Shown here in pieces: positions 23,796 to 34,194 of a stretch of 64,000 bases of DNA. Every line of letters begins with the position of its first letter. Positions within the stretch are counted from its first letter, which is position 1. Origin of the DNA: Neurospora tetraspora (lineage: Eukaryota; Ascomycota; Sordariomycetes; Sordariales; Sordariaceae); assembly GCF_033439725.1 (NCBI RefSeq), contig NW_026944392.1:310001-374000 (forward strand). The letters are read 5' to 3'. The notes below the pieces were generated by a model that saw only the letters and a program-made list of their open reading frames with translations, ran no database searches and was not told the DNA's origin. A program made the position numbers and the translations under genes.

Positions 23796-25081
23796 TTCTT
23801 CGGTGCGCTTGTTGTGCTCGACGCTGGGGGGGATGTTGTTGCCGGTGGTTAAGGTGGTGCTCGACGAAGCTATGTAGGGGTTGAAGTTGGGTATGGGTCT
23901 GTTTGTAGCAAGCAGTGGTGGTATTTTGGGATCCATGTCTGCTGCGTGGCTTTCCGGCATAGCGCATGGGAGTTATAGCGCTGGGTTGTGGGAATGACAA
24001 TCGATTGAAGCGAGTACGGTGTCAATACTATCGCACTGTGCATGCCAGGCATCGCTCATCTTCATGTAGACCCGCCGTGTTCAATCGAGTCAAAAGTGAG
24101 CGAGTTACCCATAATGTCGCTCTTCCCCGTACTATGGAGAGGTCGGGGACGGGTAAGTTCTTCCCCATGTATTCTATTCCGTTTAGGGAAATCATGTTCA
24201 TGTGTGCGGAAATTGCATAGCGGGGCCGACTTCGCACTGTGCATCCCTAGCGGTAACCTTTTGAAAGACACTCCAAATTTCTGACGTATCGTAAGATATG
24301 TCCCCGATGATGAATGGTCCTAATGCAAGTATCTTGACACTAAGAACTCGCCCCATTGTTCTTTTCGGTTAATATTTTATTATGCAACTTCCTGATGGCT
24401 TTCACCGTCAAATGGGTCGATCGACGACTCGACAGTTCCTCCCCACTTCAACATGGAACTTTCATTCCACACCCTGAACAGGTAAAAACTGGAGGTTCAA
24501 CGGTTGTAGACTAATATACCGATGTTCCCCGTACTATTGACCAGGTAGGTAAGGTATATTGTCCGGATCGACAGGAGAGATTTCCGGACACAGTCTCTCT
24601 ATTTTTAGCTCCCGGCTTCCCGCTCGCTTATCCATATCGTGATCTCGGTAACTCGGTAGAGGTCCCTCAGCCCCCAAAAATATCTCGGCTGCCGTTATAA
24701 TAAGCTAAGCAGCCCCATTTCATGATCTCGCCCTACAAGTGTTGACCCCTATGCTTCCCCGTTATCTCCGGTCCAGCAGCCCTACATATTCCTGCTGATC
24801 AGCACTCGCCGTTGCGATGGAAACCTCAAGGCTTGCTTCAACCATAGTACAGGCGCCGGACAGTAATGCTATCACCAAGCACGACAACGACAACGATAAC
24901 ATGATAGCGACAGCAACGACGGTAATAGAGGCAGTCATACCGGCGACCATACTACTTTATTTGCCACCATGAAGATAACGGTCGAACACATACCCAACGA
25001 CACATTACCAACAATACATCAACACATTCAAAACAGTTATACCAACAATCCTGACAACCCGCAGTCACTCGGCGATTCGAG
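23796..25081. other. Intergenic and leader of the next gene
   Basis: No credible gene; short frames overlap on both strands. 24290-24720 is AT-richer than its surroundings. An ATG at 24969 opens a 71-codon frame overlapping the start at 25082 in another frame, so it could act as an upstream ORF. Confidence 0.4.
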
Positions 25082-26770
25082 ATGGCCGGCGGATTGGTCT
25101 TCACGGGCATGCCGCGGAGGAGAGAGGTACTCGGAACCGGAATCATTCGATGGACAAAGGTTGTCAATCCCGATGGGTCGGTGACTTGGCAAGAGGATCA
25201 ACCCACGGAATCTGTCAATTCGAAGAAGGAGGAGAAGGGCACAAAAACCGATAAGCAAACCCTCGAGAGGCCAAGCTGGATTGACGTTAAGAAGGAGTCC
25301 AATGTCCGAGTCAACAAGCGACTTGCTCATGAGGTGGAGGATTTGGAACAAAAGCAAGCGAAGGTAGAGGCACGACCTACACGCGCTTTCAGCTTCCGGA
25401 CAGAGGAGAAGAAGACCGAGCGGGCAGAGAAGACCACCAACGTCGAGGAAGTCCGCTTCGATGCTTCGGTCCGGGACGACAAGAAGAAGGGCTTTGTCGC
25501 TGGACTCGCCTCGAAACTTGACAGGACAGCGGAGGAATCTGTGTGCCCGAAGAAGGAGACGAAGAAGGAGAAGGTCGAGACACAACCAGCACACCCATTC
25601 AATCCCCCACCAAAAGAGGAAGAGAACGCCAACGCTGAACCTCTCCGCTCCCACTGGTCGAAGCAGGAGGACGACAACAAGCAAGAGTCCGACGCCGAAC
25701 TAGCCCAGCGCCTCGCCAACACCGAAAAGATCTTCCGCCAACAAGAACAAAAGATTCAAGCGGCGCTCGACAGGATTCGCGATTTGGAGAAACAACTTGC
25801 GTCGGGCTTTGCGAACAGTACCTCTACCGAGTCGGACGAGGTCCAAAGCAAGACGACATGGGACAACGAGTCAATCGCTGCCGGCGGGCGCGAATCAGGG
25901 CCACACTTTAGACAAAGCAAGTCATCAGACGACGAGCCAATGTCTCGCATTTCCGCAAAAGGTCCGCTCCCCTGCCTCTCTGATCATGAACCACACAATT
26001 ATCGGGTTTTGACCGTCAACAGCAACAAGCCCGAAGTCTGCGCTGGAAGCTACCACGAACCCAAAGTCGGCAGCACATGCGAGCTAGACGGCACCCGGAC
26101 ACCCAGTCCCATAGCAGTCACCATCAACATCCCACCAGCACGCCAGAACCCGGAACCACACACAAAGCCGCATCATCATCATCTTCAACTTCCTCCCATC
26201 GTCAGACACACCCCGCAGCATATCTCCATCACCCAGAGACTCCGCACAGTTAACATTCCATGTCCAACCTCGAGTGCCGGTGCCGGTGCCAAACCCAAAC
26301 CCAACAACACTCCAGCTGCCGCAACAAAACACAAAAAGCCACTCCCCTGTCTCCCCACCGACGCCAGACCATCACTAGCTTGTGCCCTAACAACAACAAC
26401 AACAACACCCAGCGGTCCCGGTCCCAGCCTCTGCCTCAGACCAAGGCCCGTTCCCCGCTCTGTATCCAGCTTCAAAAAACAGCAGAGAATCGAACGCCTA
26501 CTCACCCCGATCCCCGAGGAGCCATCGTGCTCGCTAAAACGCAGACCGAGGGTGCCGAGGATGAGGAGGTCGAGGTCGAGTAGTGTTAGGAGGGTTTCAG
26601 GGGTTTCCGTGTCGGGGGATTGTAGCGTCAGGCCGGGGTCGGGACGGAGCGGGAGTCATTGCAGTGGTGCCGGCGCGGAGGGTGGTGGCGGTGGGAGTGG
26701 GTGGAAAGGGGAGGGTCTGGGGCTGGGGGGTTTGAGGAGGGGATCGATTGAGAGGGTTAGGACGAATTGA
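25082..26770 (+). CDS. Orphan protein with coiled coil and low-complexity tail
   Basis: A single open frame of 562 codons, not recognised. Residues 1-40 form the least biased part (GMPRRREVLGTGIIRW ... DGSVTWQED). Residues about 45-190 are charged and rich in K/E. Around 200-245 there is a likely coiled coil with heptad-like spacing (ELAQRLANTEKIFRQQEQ, then RIRDLEKQL). The remainder is Pro/Ser/Thr/His-rich and ends in a Gly/Ser/Arg tail (GGGGGSGWKG). There is no signal peptide or membrane segment. Length and continuity argue that it is coding, though the C-terminal 150 residues are so biased that a downstream intron or alternative end is possible. Neighbours are other orphan genes of the 13-34 kb island. 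Confidence 0.6.
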   Translation: MAGGLVFTGMPRRREVLGTGIIRWTKVVNPDGSVTWQEDQPTESVNSKKEEKGTKTDKQTLERPSWIDVKKESNVRVNKRLAHEVEDLEQKQAKVEARPTRAFSFRTEEKKTERAEKTTNVEEVRFDASVRDDKKKGFVAGLASKLDRTAEESVCPKKETKKEKVETQPAHPFNPPPKEEENANAEPLRSHWSKQEDDNKQESDAELAQRLANTEKIFRQQEQKIQAALDRIRDLEKQLASGFANSTSTESDEVQSKTTWDNESIAAGGRESGPHFRQSKSSDDEPMSRISAKGPLPCLSDHEPHNYRVLTVNSNKPEVCAGSYHEPKVGSTCELDGTRTPSPIAVTINIPPARQNPEPHTKPHHHHLQLPPIVRHTPQHISITQRLRTVNIPCPTSSAGAGAKPKPNNTPAAATKHKKPLPCLPTDARPSLACALTTTTTTPSGPGPSLCLRPRPVPRSVSSFKKQQRIERLLTPIPEEPSCSLKRRPRVPRMRRSRSSSVRRVSGVSVSGDCSVRPGSGRSGSHCSGAGAEGGGGGSGWKGEGLGLGGLRRGSIERVRTN

Positions 26771-27552
26771 GCGGGGTTGGAAAGAGGGCGGGGTTTGAGG
26801 TGGTAGCAGCTTGGTGGGTGTGAGAGGGAAGGGAGGAATGACTTCGATTTGGGAGGAAGCGGGTAAAATTCCGGCGAGCTCGGCGAGAGCGGCCGGATAG
26901 AGTCTGGTGGGGGGGGGCTTACAGGTCGTCGAGCCGGTGTGGGGCACGGGGCCGAGCACGGGGAGGGACACTCGGGGTTTTGGATGCAAAGAAGAACTGT
27001 AAAATATGAACAAAGATATTATCAAGGGTTCGGAAACCTCCTCCATTTTCATGGGCATTTGCACGATCAGAGAATTGTATGTAGGTAGCCTCAATCACAC
27101 GCCTCAATCACACGGAGTCATATTCTGCGTATTTGCTACCTGCCGTCTTCTACCGGATTAATCATTATAGCAAAAATCAGGCTCTCAATGCCCAATAGCT
27201 GTAGGTGTATGACCGAACATGGTTGTTGATGCCATGAACACACGTGAATTGAAGTGCGGATCTCGTCTAAACCCTTCCCTTATGCCTTGCAGATGCCATG
27301 ATCCCATGCATCTTTCCATGTCCCAGCTCCACCCCGCCTTCCATCTTCCGCCATCTTCCCTTAACGTCCGTCACTTTCCATGTTTCCTATCCTCTGCTTC
27401 TGAAACCCTTCCTTTTTGATCTTTCCACGCCTTTATCACACCCACTACAGTCATCGTTGACAACCCTCGTAGAAGCGCACACACACTCCCACTCTCGCCT
27501 CCGTGACTCTCACAATATGCGGCAACGATCAGAACACTGGCTGGACAACTAA
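26771..27552. other. Intergenic between convergent orphan genes
   Basis: This should hold the 3' ends of the plus-strand gene at 25082 and the minus-strand gene ending at 27553. No independent gene is supported. A run of eight or nine G occurs near 26910. Confidence 0.4.
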
Positions 27553-28946
27553 TCAGGATGCCGGGTATCGATCCGAGTATGAGCTGCAAACAGTGTCAGC
27601 TCTAGCAGGCTGCCAGCCAGAATGCAAAGTTTCTCGGCCGAAATAGGTGCCTGTCGGAGCGTCCGGAGCCGATGTGCACCGTTCGACCGGCGACTCAAAG
27701 TTGTCGTGGGCGTGCATGGCGATAGCTTTCCTCCGATATAGCACCACGTGCGGCGGAACCGGAGGTGGTTGGCACTCCGCATCATCCTTTGGGTAGGTCT
27801 CGTCCGGAATTGGCGGTAATGGGCGGTGCAGTGGGTGCCGACCAGTGAGGATCGGCTTATAGGAGATTGGTAGGGGAGGTATTGTGTCCGGGCCGATGCG
27901 CTGCCCTGCTTCTTGGGCGGTTGGATCTGCTGGGAGGTTGACTTCCTGTCTGATAAGAGGCTCGAGGTCGAAGGCCTTGCGTTGGCGAGCACCAAAGTTA
28001 TTGGCAGCTGGGATCGGTCTCGGGATCGGTCTCGGGATGGGCTTCGGTCCACGTAGATGCAACCTTCCTCCCTCGCCTCTACGCAAAGGATTGGTAACAG
28101 TCATGAGGTTCCAGTCCTCTCTGATGGTGCGATGAGTTGTCGGCAAGTCCCTCGGTCCATGCAAGGCCACCTTTTGTTCGTCTTTTCCGCGTTCCGCACC
28201 CGTGATAGTCTTGATCTTGTCTCTGGGCAGGCTCAGTCTAGGGAGCCTTTGGTCGCATTTGCTGAGCGCTGGGTTCGCGCTGCCTCTCAACCGAAGTAAA
28301 GCTCTTCCTCCCCCACGTGCAGTAGGTTCAGAGCTTGTCGTCTTGCCCTACTTCGCTTTGTTAGCATGGAATTCATCGTTCAGGGTTGTAGGTGTGCTTA
28401 CATGATGAGGAGACTTGTCGTTTCGGTCTTTTGCCCGTTGACATGGGATTCCGGGATGACTGAGGCCCTGGTGGAGGTTAGTACCGAGTCTATGATTCCG
28501 GAGTCGCTCCGTGCATTGGCCGCTTTCACTTACAATTTGACATCGGAAATCCTCCACTTCATTAGGAAGCTTAGTTCTGGTAGACGAGTCTTCGGCCGCC
28601 CCTTCCGCATTCTGGTTCTTTGTACCGAACTCCCCGTTGTTGGCTCTCAGAATATGACCGCGATGAAAAGGCTTCTCGTTCTTCGATGTGATAGCCAAAC
28701 CGGGGCATGTGTCCTTGTTGCCATGTTGCTGTTCGCATCCACTTTGCTACTTCGGGCCATGCTCGCCTCCAACTTCTTCGTTCTGCATTGTGTGAAGATT
28801 CCGTTCTTCGTACTCTGAAGGTATTGCGGGGTCTTCTTGCAGAGCTCATGTCTGTTGTTCTTGTGGACGATGGGTGGACAGCAACGAGCCCCTCGGTACT
28901 CTGTGTGCCCGCACATCTTGAATGCCGTTCTGGTAAATATGCACAT
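27553..28946 (-). CDS. MC/CGH module protein, member 3 (divergent partner)
   Basis: Starts at an ATG encoding MCIFTRTAFKMCGHTEYRG, the same layout as the plus-strand gene at 29586 (MCFYRTKLYKACGHSEFRR). The 3' part is a clear exon chain: an exon ending at 28534 (donor GTAAGT), 28467-28402, and 28347-27553, joined in phase 0 by introns of 66 and 54 nt. The last exon has a proline-rich PLPPIPDE stretch and VVLYRRKAIAMH, resembling PLPLPPYPD and VILRRAKAIKVR of the 29586 protein, so the two are full-length paralogues. The join between the module exon (from 28946) and the frame open at about 28720-28534 needs a frame shift of two. I could not identify a convincing intron for it, so the N-terminal model is incomplete or the gene carries a frameshift. 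Function unknown. Confidence 0.55.
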
Positions 28947-29585
28947 GGTGGTTACGATGCGCAAACTGAGGCGCAAACTTTGAGAATGGCTTGCTTGTGT
29001 TTGATGTGATGGGTTTGACGAGTTTGGTTGCAGTGTAAAGCCGGTTAGAGGTTATATAAATGTTTTGGTGTGCAATGCTCTGGTTGCGGTGTTGTGATGT
29101 CGAAGCAAGGTGGACGAACTTGAGGGTCCCAATGTTTTGATGCTCAAGTCCATCGCCTGTCGCTATCGAAGGTCATCGAACGCAGACGGTCTCCTGGCAT
29201 GTCTTGCTGCCAGTTGTCGTTGCCATGTTGACGCCGGCTATCCGCCCAGGTTCTAAACAGTGATATTGTTCATCGCGGAGAGCAACAACAACACCGTAAC
29301 GACGGCAACCATGTGTTTGCCATCATGGGATGGTCGACTGTCGCCTAGTGGTGACCGTCGACCTGGAGCGCCTTAGATATGTCGCATTGAGCTTCGAAAC
29401 AGACTTGCCCCTCCTTCCTCCATTATCATCACAACTCATCACCGGAGTTCGGTCTCGCCAACGCAAGTCGACAGTGATATCCCACGACCGCACCTCTTGC
29501 AATCATCATCTTGATAGTTCCACCCTCCAGCAACTAGACCCGCGTACTCAAGCTGCGATCCGTTGTGCCCTGTGTCTCGTGCAAC
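28947..29585. promoter_or_regulatory. Shared intergenic region of the divergent module-gene pair
   Basis: About 640 bp between the two divergent starts. 29245-29370 has CAACAACAACACCGTAACGA, GCAACCATG and GGTGACCGTCGAC, reminiscent of the promoter block before the paralogues at 13.5 and 16.6 kb. A bidirectional promoter is inferred from geometry. Confidence 0.35.
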
Positions 29586-30999
29586 ATGTGCTTCTACAGG
29601 ACCAAGCTATACAAGGCCTGCGGGCATTCCGAGTTCCGGCGCTTCATGTGCAACCCGGTACCCATCAGTAACACCCGACACCAATCGGATCTTGATTTCG
29701 ATGGCCTGGTACACATCAAGAACCACCTTGTCTGCGGCGAACCGCCGCAACATGTGAACGACCTCGAACTTGGTGTCTGCGGCCATTGCCGCAAAGCGAG
29801 GCACCCGGACAAAGGGGCGGGGCGGAGGAGCGCGATCCTCGAGAAAGAACGAACCCGTGTACAGCCAAGCATCCAGATCTTTGTGCCGGTAAGTGAAACA
29901 AATAAATCCCGGTCGATGTTCTCAGTTATTGACGGTGGATATTTAGGAGTCGGATGCCAACGAGGTGAAGCAGGGAGAGAAAAGCTTCCAGCAGCCAGTG
30001 ATTCCGATCTTTTTGCCAGTAAGCTCAAGTACCGACAACTTAGCCGCCATTCTGGAGTTGCTAACGTTGGATGTTCAGGAGTCCGATGCCAAAGAGGCAG
30101 AGCTTGACGAGAAGTCCGAGAATGTTCAAGTACCTGCCGACGTCATCGAAGAGCGGCGTCTCTTCAAGCAGAGTGTCGTGGAGGCGGTCGAGGAATGTCG
30201 ACAGCTTCGTGTAGAAATCGAAAAGGATCAGGCCAAGGCCAGATCTCTGCTCGACGCCATCGGAAGCCTGAGCGAATATCGCGCCATTCGCTGCAAGAGC
30301 GAACCTTCAGCCATCATCAGCAACACCGAGCATCCAACGAAGCCACGACTTGTCAACCAGGCGCCATCTCATGCTCAGCCAGAAAAGTCAGATTACCACG
30401 CCTTGTCGCATTCGGCGACCAAAGTCCGTCGCGGACTTTTTGAGGCCAAAGGGCGAGTCCGCTCCATGATCGACGCCTTCAATGGCAAGAACGAGGTCAG
30501 CCCAGTAATCCCACGTATTCACCACAAGCGCATGGTAACCTCCATCGCCAACACCATCAACCGGCAAAGCGATGCCCAGCATCCAGCAAAACCTCAGCCT
30601 CCCGTCGTTCCCAAGAAGACAGGCTTGACTTGCCGGCCCCTGCCGCTGCCTCCCTATCCAGACCCCTGGACTCTGTCCAAGCCGGCAAAGCTCCAGATCC
30701 TCTCGAGGCACCAATACCACAGACTGGTGCCCGTCCCAGAAGAGTCCGACTCGAAATCTCTGGTTCTCGCAAATTCCGTTACCAACACCGTCATCCTTCG
30801 CCGCGCAAAAGCCATCAAAGTGCGAAACCTCAACGCCTTTCACTGCCCGGTCAGGCAGCCGCGCTTCGGACTCAAGCGGAAAGTGTTGGCTCCACCTGTT
30901 CCCCGCCATTCGACGCCGCCAGTTGCTGTGCCGTGTTCAAAATTTGCGGATCTTGGCCGCCGTAGGGTCTCGGAACTGGAGTGGCGCTTCGTAATTTGA
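29586..30999 (+). CDS. MC/CGH module protein, member 4, with duplicated exon
   Basis: Exons 29586-29888, 29947-30018 and 30079-30999, all phase 0, 431 aa. Residues 1-70 are the cysteine/histidine module (MCF-x8-CGHSE, MCNP, LVCGE, GVCGHC) with spacing compatible with zinc binding (inference). The 24-codon exon 2 (ESDANEVK ... IPIFLP) repeats the junction seen at exon 1/exon 3 (IQIFVP / ESDAKEAE). The two introns (58 and 60 nt) share GTAAG starts and similar 3' ends, so intron plus exon were duplicated in tandem (132-nt period). Exon 3 begins with a charged helical stretch (ERRLFKQSVVEAVEE, then LRVEIEKDQAK), likely a coiled coil, followed by basic, proline-containing sequence (PLPLPPYPDPW). 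Divergent paralogue of 28946(-). Function unknown. Confidence 0.7.
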
Positions 31000-31970
31000 T
31001 CAGCGGGTCTGTTGTAGCTTGCGGTCGCTCGTAGTCGCTCGGCGCATTTGTACTTCGAATGGATTCGGCGGTTTAAATCGTGATGGTCCGTGGAGGGTTC
31101 GCAAGGTCTAACATGATGATTCACGGTGCGCAAATGAAGCGCCGGCTTGGAAGGACGTGGACGGGCGATATGCGGGAAATGAGTGACGGATCGTGGGAAC
31201 GAAGTCGTTTGGATCGGAGATCGCGTTGGTTGTGTCGTGCTTCGGGTCGAGCGCAATCGATTGTGGCAAGGTGGAACGGGTGCCTGGATTGAAAGGAGAA
31301 GGACGAGAAGCGCAGTGGGATGGGAAGGAGGAAAAATCTTGCAGAACGGCGGAGCTTCTGCGGCCGGCATTCGAGGATGGGATGATTACAATACGCTACG
31401 GGTATCGATAAGTACAGACGGGACACATTCGGCATGCATCCTGCATTACAGTACACATGGACGGGAGTTTAGGACGGAAGGGACCATCCAGCACTTGCTT
31501 CAACATTAACTTTTACTGATGAACCTGATGAGTGACCTATATATCGTGACACGGCTGTGAAATCCCCAGCAAAATACCGGTGACGACTTGCCCTCAGCCT
31601 ACGTTCATACCGCTCTTTGAATCATGAAAAGAACTTTGGGTGTCTCTGCGTTGATATCGTCCCATCCCATCCAGCCCGTGAACGCCCCCCTCCTCACCGC
31701 ATCCTTCATAGTTAAACCATACTAGCCAAACGCGCAGTGACAAGCCACAAACCTATTCCCACGCAGTCTCAAATCCGTCTTCAAACGCCCCAGCAGCAGG
31801 TTTGCCGGAGAGAAGTAGTTAAAAGGACACTCACCCCCGGTCAATCCCCTCTTCGTCAGTAGTCAAAACCTCTCAATCACTCACAATCCTTTCACAAGCA
31901 CACCCGCTGATCAGAAACAAACTTAACCAAAGCAAGACCCATCAATTCCTCCAGAAAAGCAACAGTCAAG
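31000..31970. other. Intergenic
   Basis: No supported gene. The frames present (up to 176 codons on the minus strand across 30840-31370) overlap the C-terminal exon of the gene at 29586. From about 31830 the sequence is an A/C-rich leader before the ATG at 31971. Confidence 0.4.
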
Positions 31971-32351
31971 ATGTCTCGTCAAGCCTACAGCGGCGCCTAT
32001 AGCCCCTCTACCTTCCACGAACAGAAAGCCAAGCGCGACGCTTCCTCTTCATCATCCATCACCATTTCCATCACAACTTCTCACACCAGCACCAGCACCA
32101 CCGTGTCTGGCGTCAACAACAGCAGCAACAACAGCAGCAGCACGAACTACGGAGGTGGCTCCGGTTTTGGCTCGGGCTCAGGTTCGGGAGCAGGTTCGGA
32201 AGGAGGTCCGGGAGGAGGAGATTCGGGAGCAGGGTACTATAACTCTTGCACCTCTACCAATTTTCACGATACGCCGCAAACGCTTCTCGAGTCCGGAGTG
32301 GGAATGGAGGCAATGAGGTGGCACGGGCAGTTTTCGCAGTTTTCTCGCTGA
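31971..32351 (+). CDS. Small Ser/Gly-rich hypothetical protein
   Basis: An intronless 126-codon frame with a good start context (GTCAAGATG). The N-terminus (MSRQAYSGAYSPSTFHEQ) is followed by Ser/Thr- and Asn-rich sequence, a Gly/Ser run (GSGFGSGSGSG) and a short less-biased end (TLLESGVGMEAMRWHGQF). No signal peptide and no domain. Plausible because of the leader and the non-repetitive ends, but low-complexity frames of this size can arise by chance. Confidence 0.4.
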   Translation: MSRQAYSGAYSPSTFHEQKAKRDASSSSSITISITTSHTSTSTTVSGVNNSSNNSSSTNYGGGSGFGSGSGSGAGSEGGPGGGDSGAGYYNSCTSTNFHDTPQTLLESGVGMEAMRWHGQFSQFSR

Positions 32352-32749
32352 TGATATGGGGGAGATCACTCTTCTTTGCAAACTCGGATGCTGTCACTGG
32401 GCTTGCGAAGGGATGAGAAGAATTTGAGGCAGAAGAAGAGGTTGCGGATGGGATATGGCGGTTACCTTATCTAAAAGTGTTTGCTCTCCCTACCTCTATG
32501 AAACACGTCCGTGATACAAACCACATCTTCACTTGACTCACAAGTGATAGTGACTCCTCCATCTCCATATGTATCGACAGCACGTGTATCGGTGAAGCTT
32601 AAAAGGACAGGTAATTTCCTTCCGCGAACGCCAGCGGCCCCGCCATTAATCGCTTTCAACACCTCCGTCCCCTCCGTAACCAGCATCACCCACCCACTCC
32701 CTCTTCGCTCCCCGTTCTCATTTGAGACACAGACAACAGACACTGTAAA
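32352..32749. other. Intergenic between two low-complexity ORFs
   Basis: About 400 bp; holds the presumed 3' UTR of 31971 and the leader of 32750. The minus-strand frame at 32471-32794 has no support. Confidence 0.4.
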
Positions 32750-33751
32750 ATGGCACCCCCAAAAGCCTTCACCACCGCCACCGACCACGAGCAATACCTA
32801 GCCTCCGTCTCCCACCGTCGTAACCTCCACGCCTCTACCAACGGTACCAACGGTACCAACGGTACCAACGGTAACCCTCCCTCCTCATCCAACTCCAACG
32901 ACCCCTTCACCCCCTCTACCAACGGCACCGGCACAGGCACCGGCATCCTAGTAACCACCACCACCACCACAACTACCCACAATGCTAACTCTCCTTTAAC
33001 GCCAGTGATGAGTGGTGCCGTTATTACGGATCCTAGTCCCAGTCCGTTGAGTTTGGGACCACCAGGTCTGTCCATGTCGCAAGGGAGAGGGGGAGGGGGA
33101 GGTGGAGGGATGGTTAATGGGGTGAACGGGATAAATGGTAATGTGAGAGGTGGTAGAGCAAGAGGAGGAGGATACGTAGGATACGTAGGATATGTACCAG
33201 CTTCTGAAGGAGGAAGAGGCGGCTACCCAGTTTACCACCAGAGCGGGATCGGCCCCCCCGCGCCCCCACTAACTTATCACCACCCAAATGGTGCTGCTCG
33301 TGGTAGAGGACGAGGCGCTGCTGCATACAACGCATACCCAAACACTGGCTCGCCCAATGGTTCCCCCAACGGCCTCAACGGCCTCAACGGCGGCGGCGGT
33401 GGAAGAGGAGGAACAGGAGCACCACCATCCTACTCGATATACACACAGCGAGCCATGGCTGCTGCCGCTGCCGCAGGTCGCGGTAGAGGTAGAGGGGGAC
33501 CAGGATCAGGACCAAGTTACAACGTAGCGCCCCCCGTCTCGGTAGGTTTGCCTGATAGTTACTGGACGAATGGTAATAGTGCCATGACTACGGGTGCAAC
33601 TCCCAGTTCCAGTTCCAGTTCCAGTTCGAGTTCGGGTAGTGGTGCTGGGGTTGTAAATGGTGGTGGAACGAACGGAGCTGGAGCTGGAGCTGGAGCTGGA
33701 GCTGGACCGGTAACGAGAACAGAAGGGGGGCCAGTAGGAGGAGGTGTTTGA
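32750..33751 (+). CDS. Gly/Asn/Ser-rich hypothetical protein
   Basis: An intronless 333-codon frame starting MAPPKAFTTATDHEQYLASV, the only part with ordinary composition. The rest is simple-sequence: NGT repeats near residues 30-41, TTTTTTT, RGGGGGGG, YVGYVGYV, GRGRGG (RGG-like) and GAGAGAGAG. The DNA shows matching short tandem repeats (ACCAACGGT, CCAGTT, GAGCTG). RGG-like patches are known from RNA-binding proteins, but nothing else supports that here. It could be a rapidly evolving gene or an open low-complexity frame. Confidence 0.4.
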   Translation: MAPPKAFTTATDHEQYLASVSHRRNLHASTNGTNGTNGTNGNPPSSSNSNDPFTPSTNGTGTGTGILVTTTTTTTTHNANSPLTPVMSGAVITDPSPSPLSLGPPGLSMSQGRGGGGGGGMVNGVNGINGNVRGGRARGGGYVGYVGYVPASEGGRGGYPVYHQSGIGPPAPPLTYHHPNGAARGRGRGAAAYNAYPNTGSPNGSPNGLNGLNGGGGGRGGTGAPPSYSIYTQRAMAAAAAAGRGRGRGGPGSGPSYNVAPPVSVGLPDSYWTNGNSAMTTGATPSSSSSSSSSSGSGAGVVNGGGTNGAGAGAGAGAGPVTRTEGGPVGGGV

Positions 33752-34194
33752 GAACATGGACATTTATAGAATCTTGAATAGCAGAATGGAGAATGATGAA
33801 CTTCTTGGTACCTTTGCTGCTGCGGTAATGAACAGGCCCTCTCCTAGATCACTGCCTGAACCGACTGAACGAGTGACTGTGTGTATACCGGGCCAGTGTT
33901 CACCAGTACTGCCAAGGAAGCCTTTCTCGGCTGAAACGTAGTTCGCTCCTCATGCTCCGTTGCTCCGTGTACTCTGGCCCCTTTAATACATGCGGCATCA
34001 CTATCTTCTTTGACCGCTCCAGTCATTCCTCTGGCATCGACGGATAAGGATACGACATTCGTTTATCTGCGAGTTTGTCCTCCCCAACCCCAAGCAATGG
34101 TCCTGAACCCAGAAGGTCAGGGTACCAGAACTCCCTTTGCTCCAGCTATCAGCGGGCCAACAGCCGTCAAGGACCGTAAGAGCTGCCCAATTCC
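33752..34194. other. Intergenic
   Basis: About 440 bp between a plus-strand frame and the 3' end of the minus-strand ORF at 34195. No feature seen. Confidence 0.4.

Noticed and set aside
30840-31370. A 176-codon minus frame
   Set aside because: Overlaps the C-terminal exon of the 29586 gene, which has paralogue and intron-phase support; its own composition is unremarkable.
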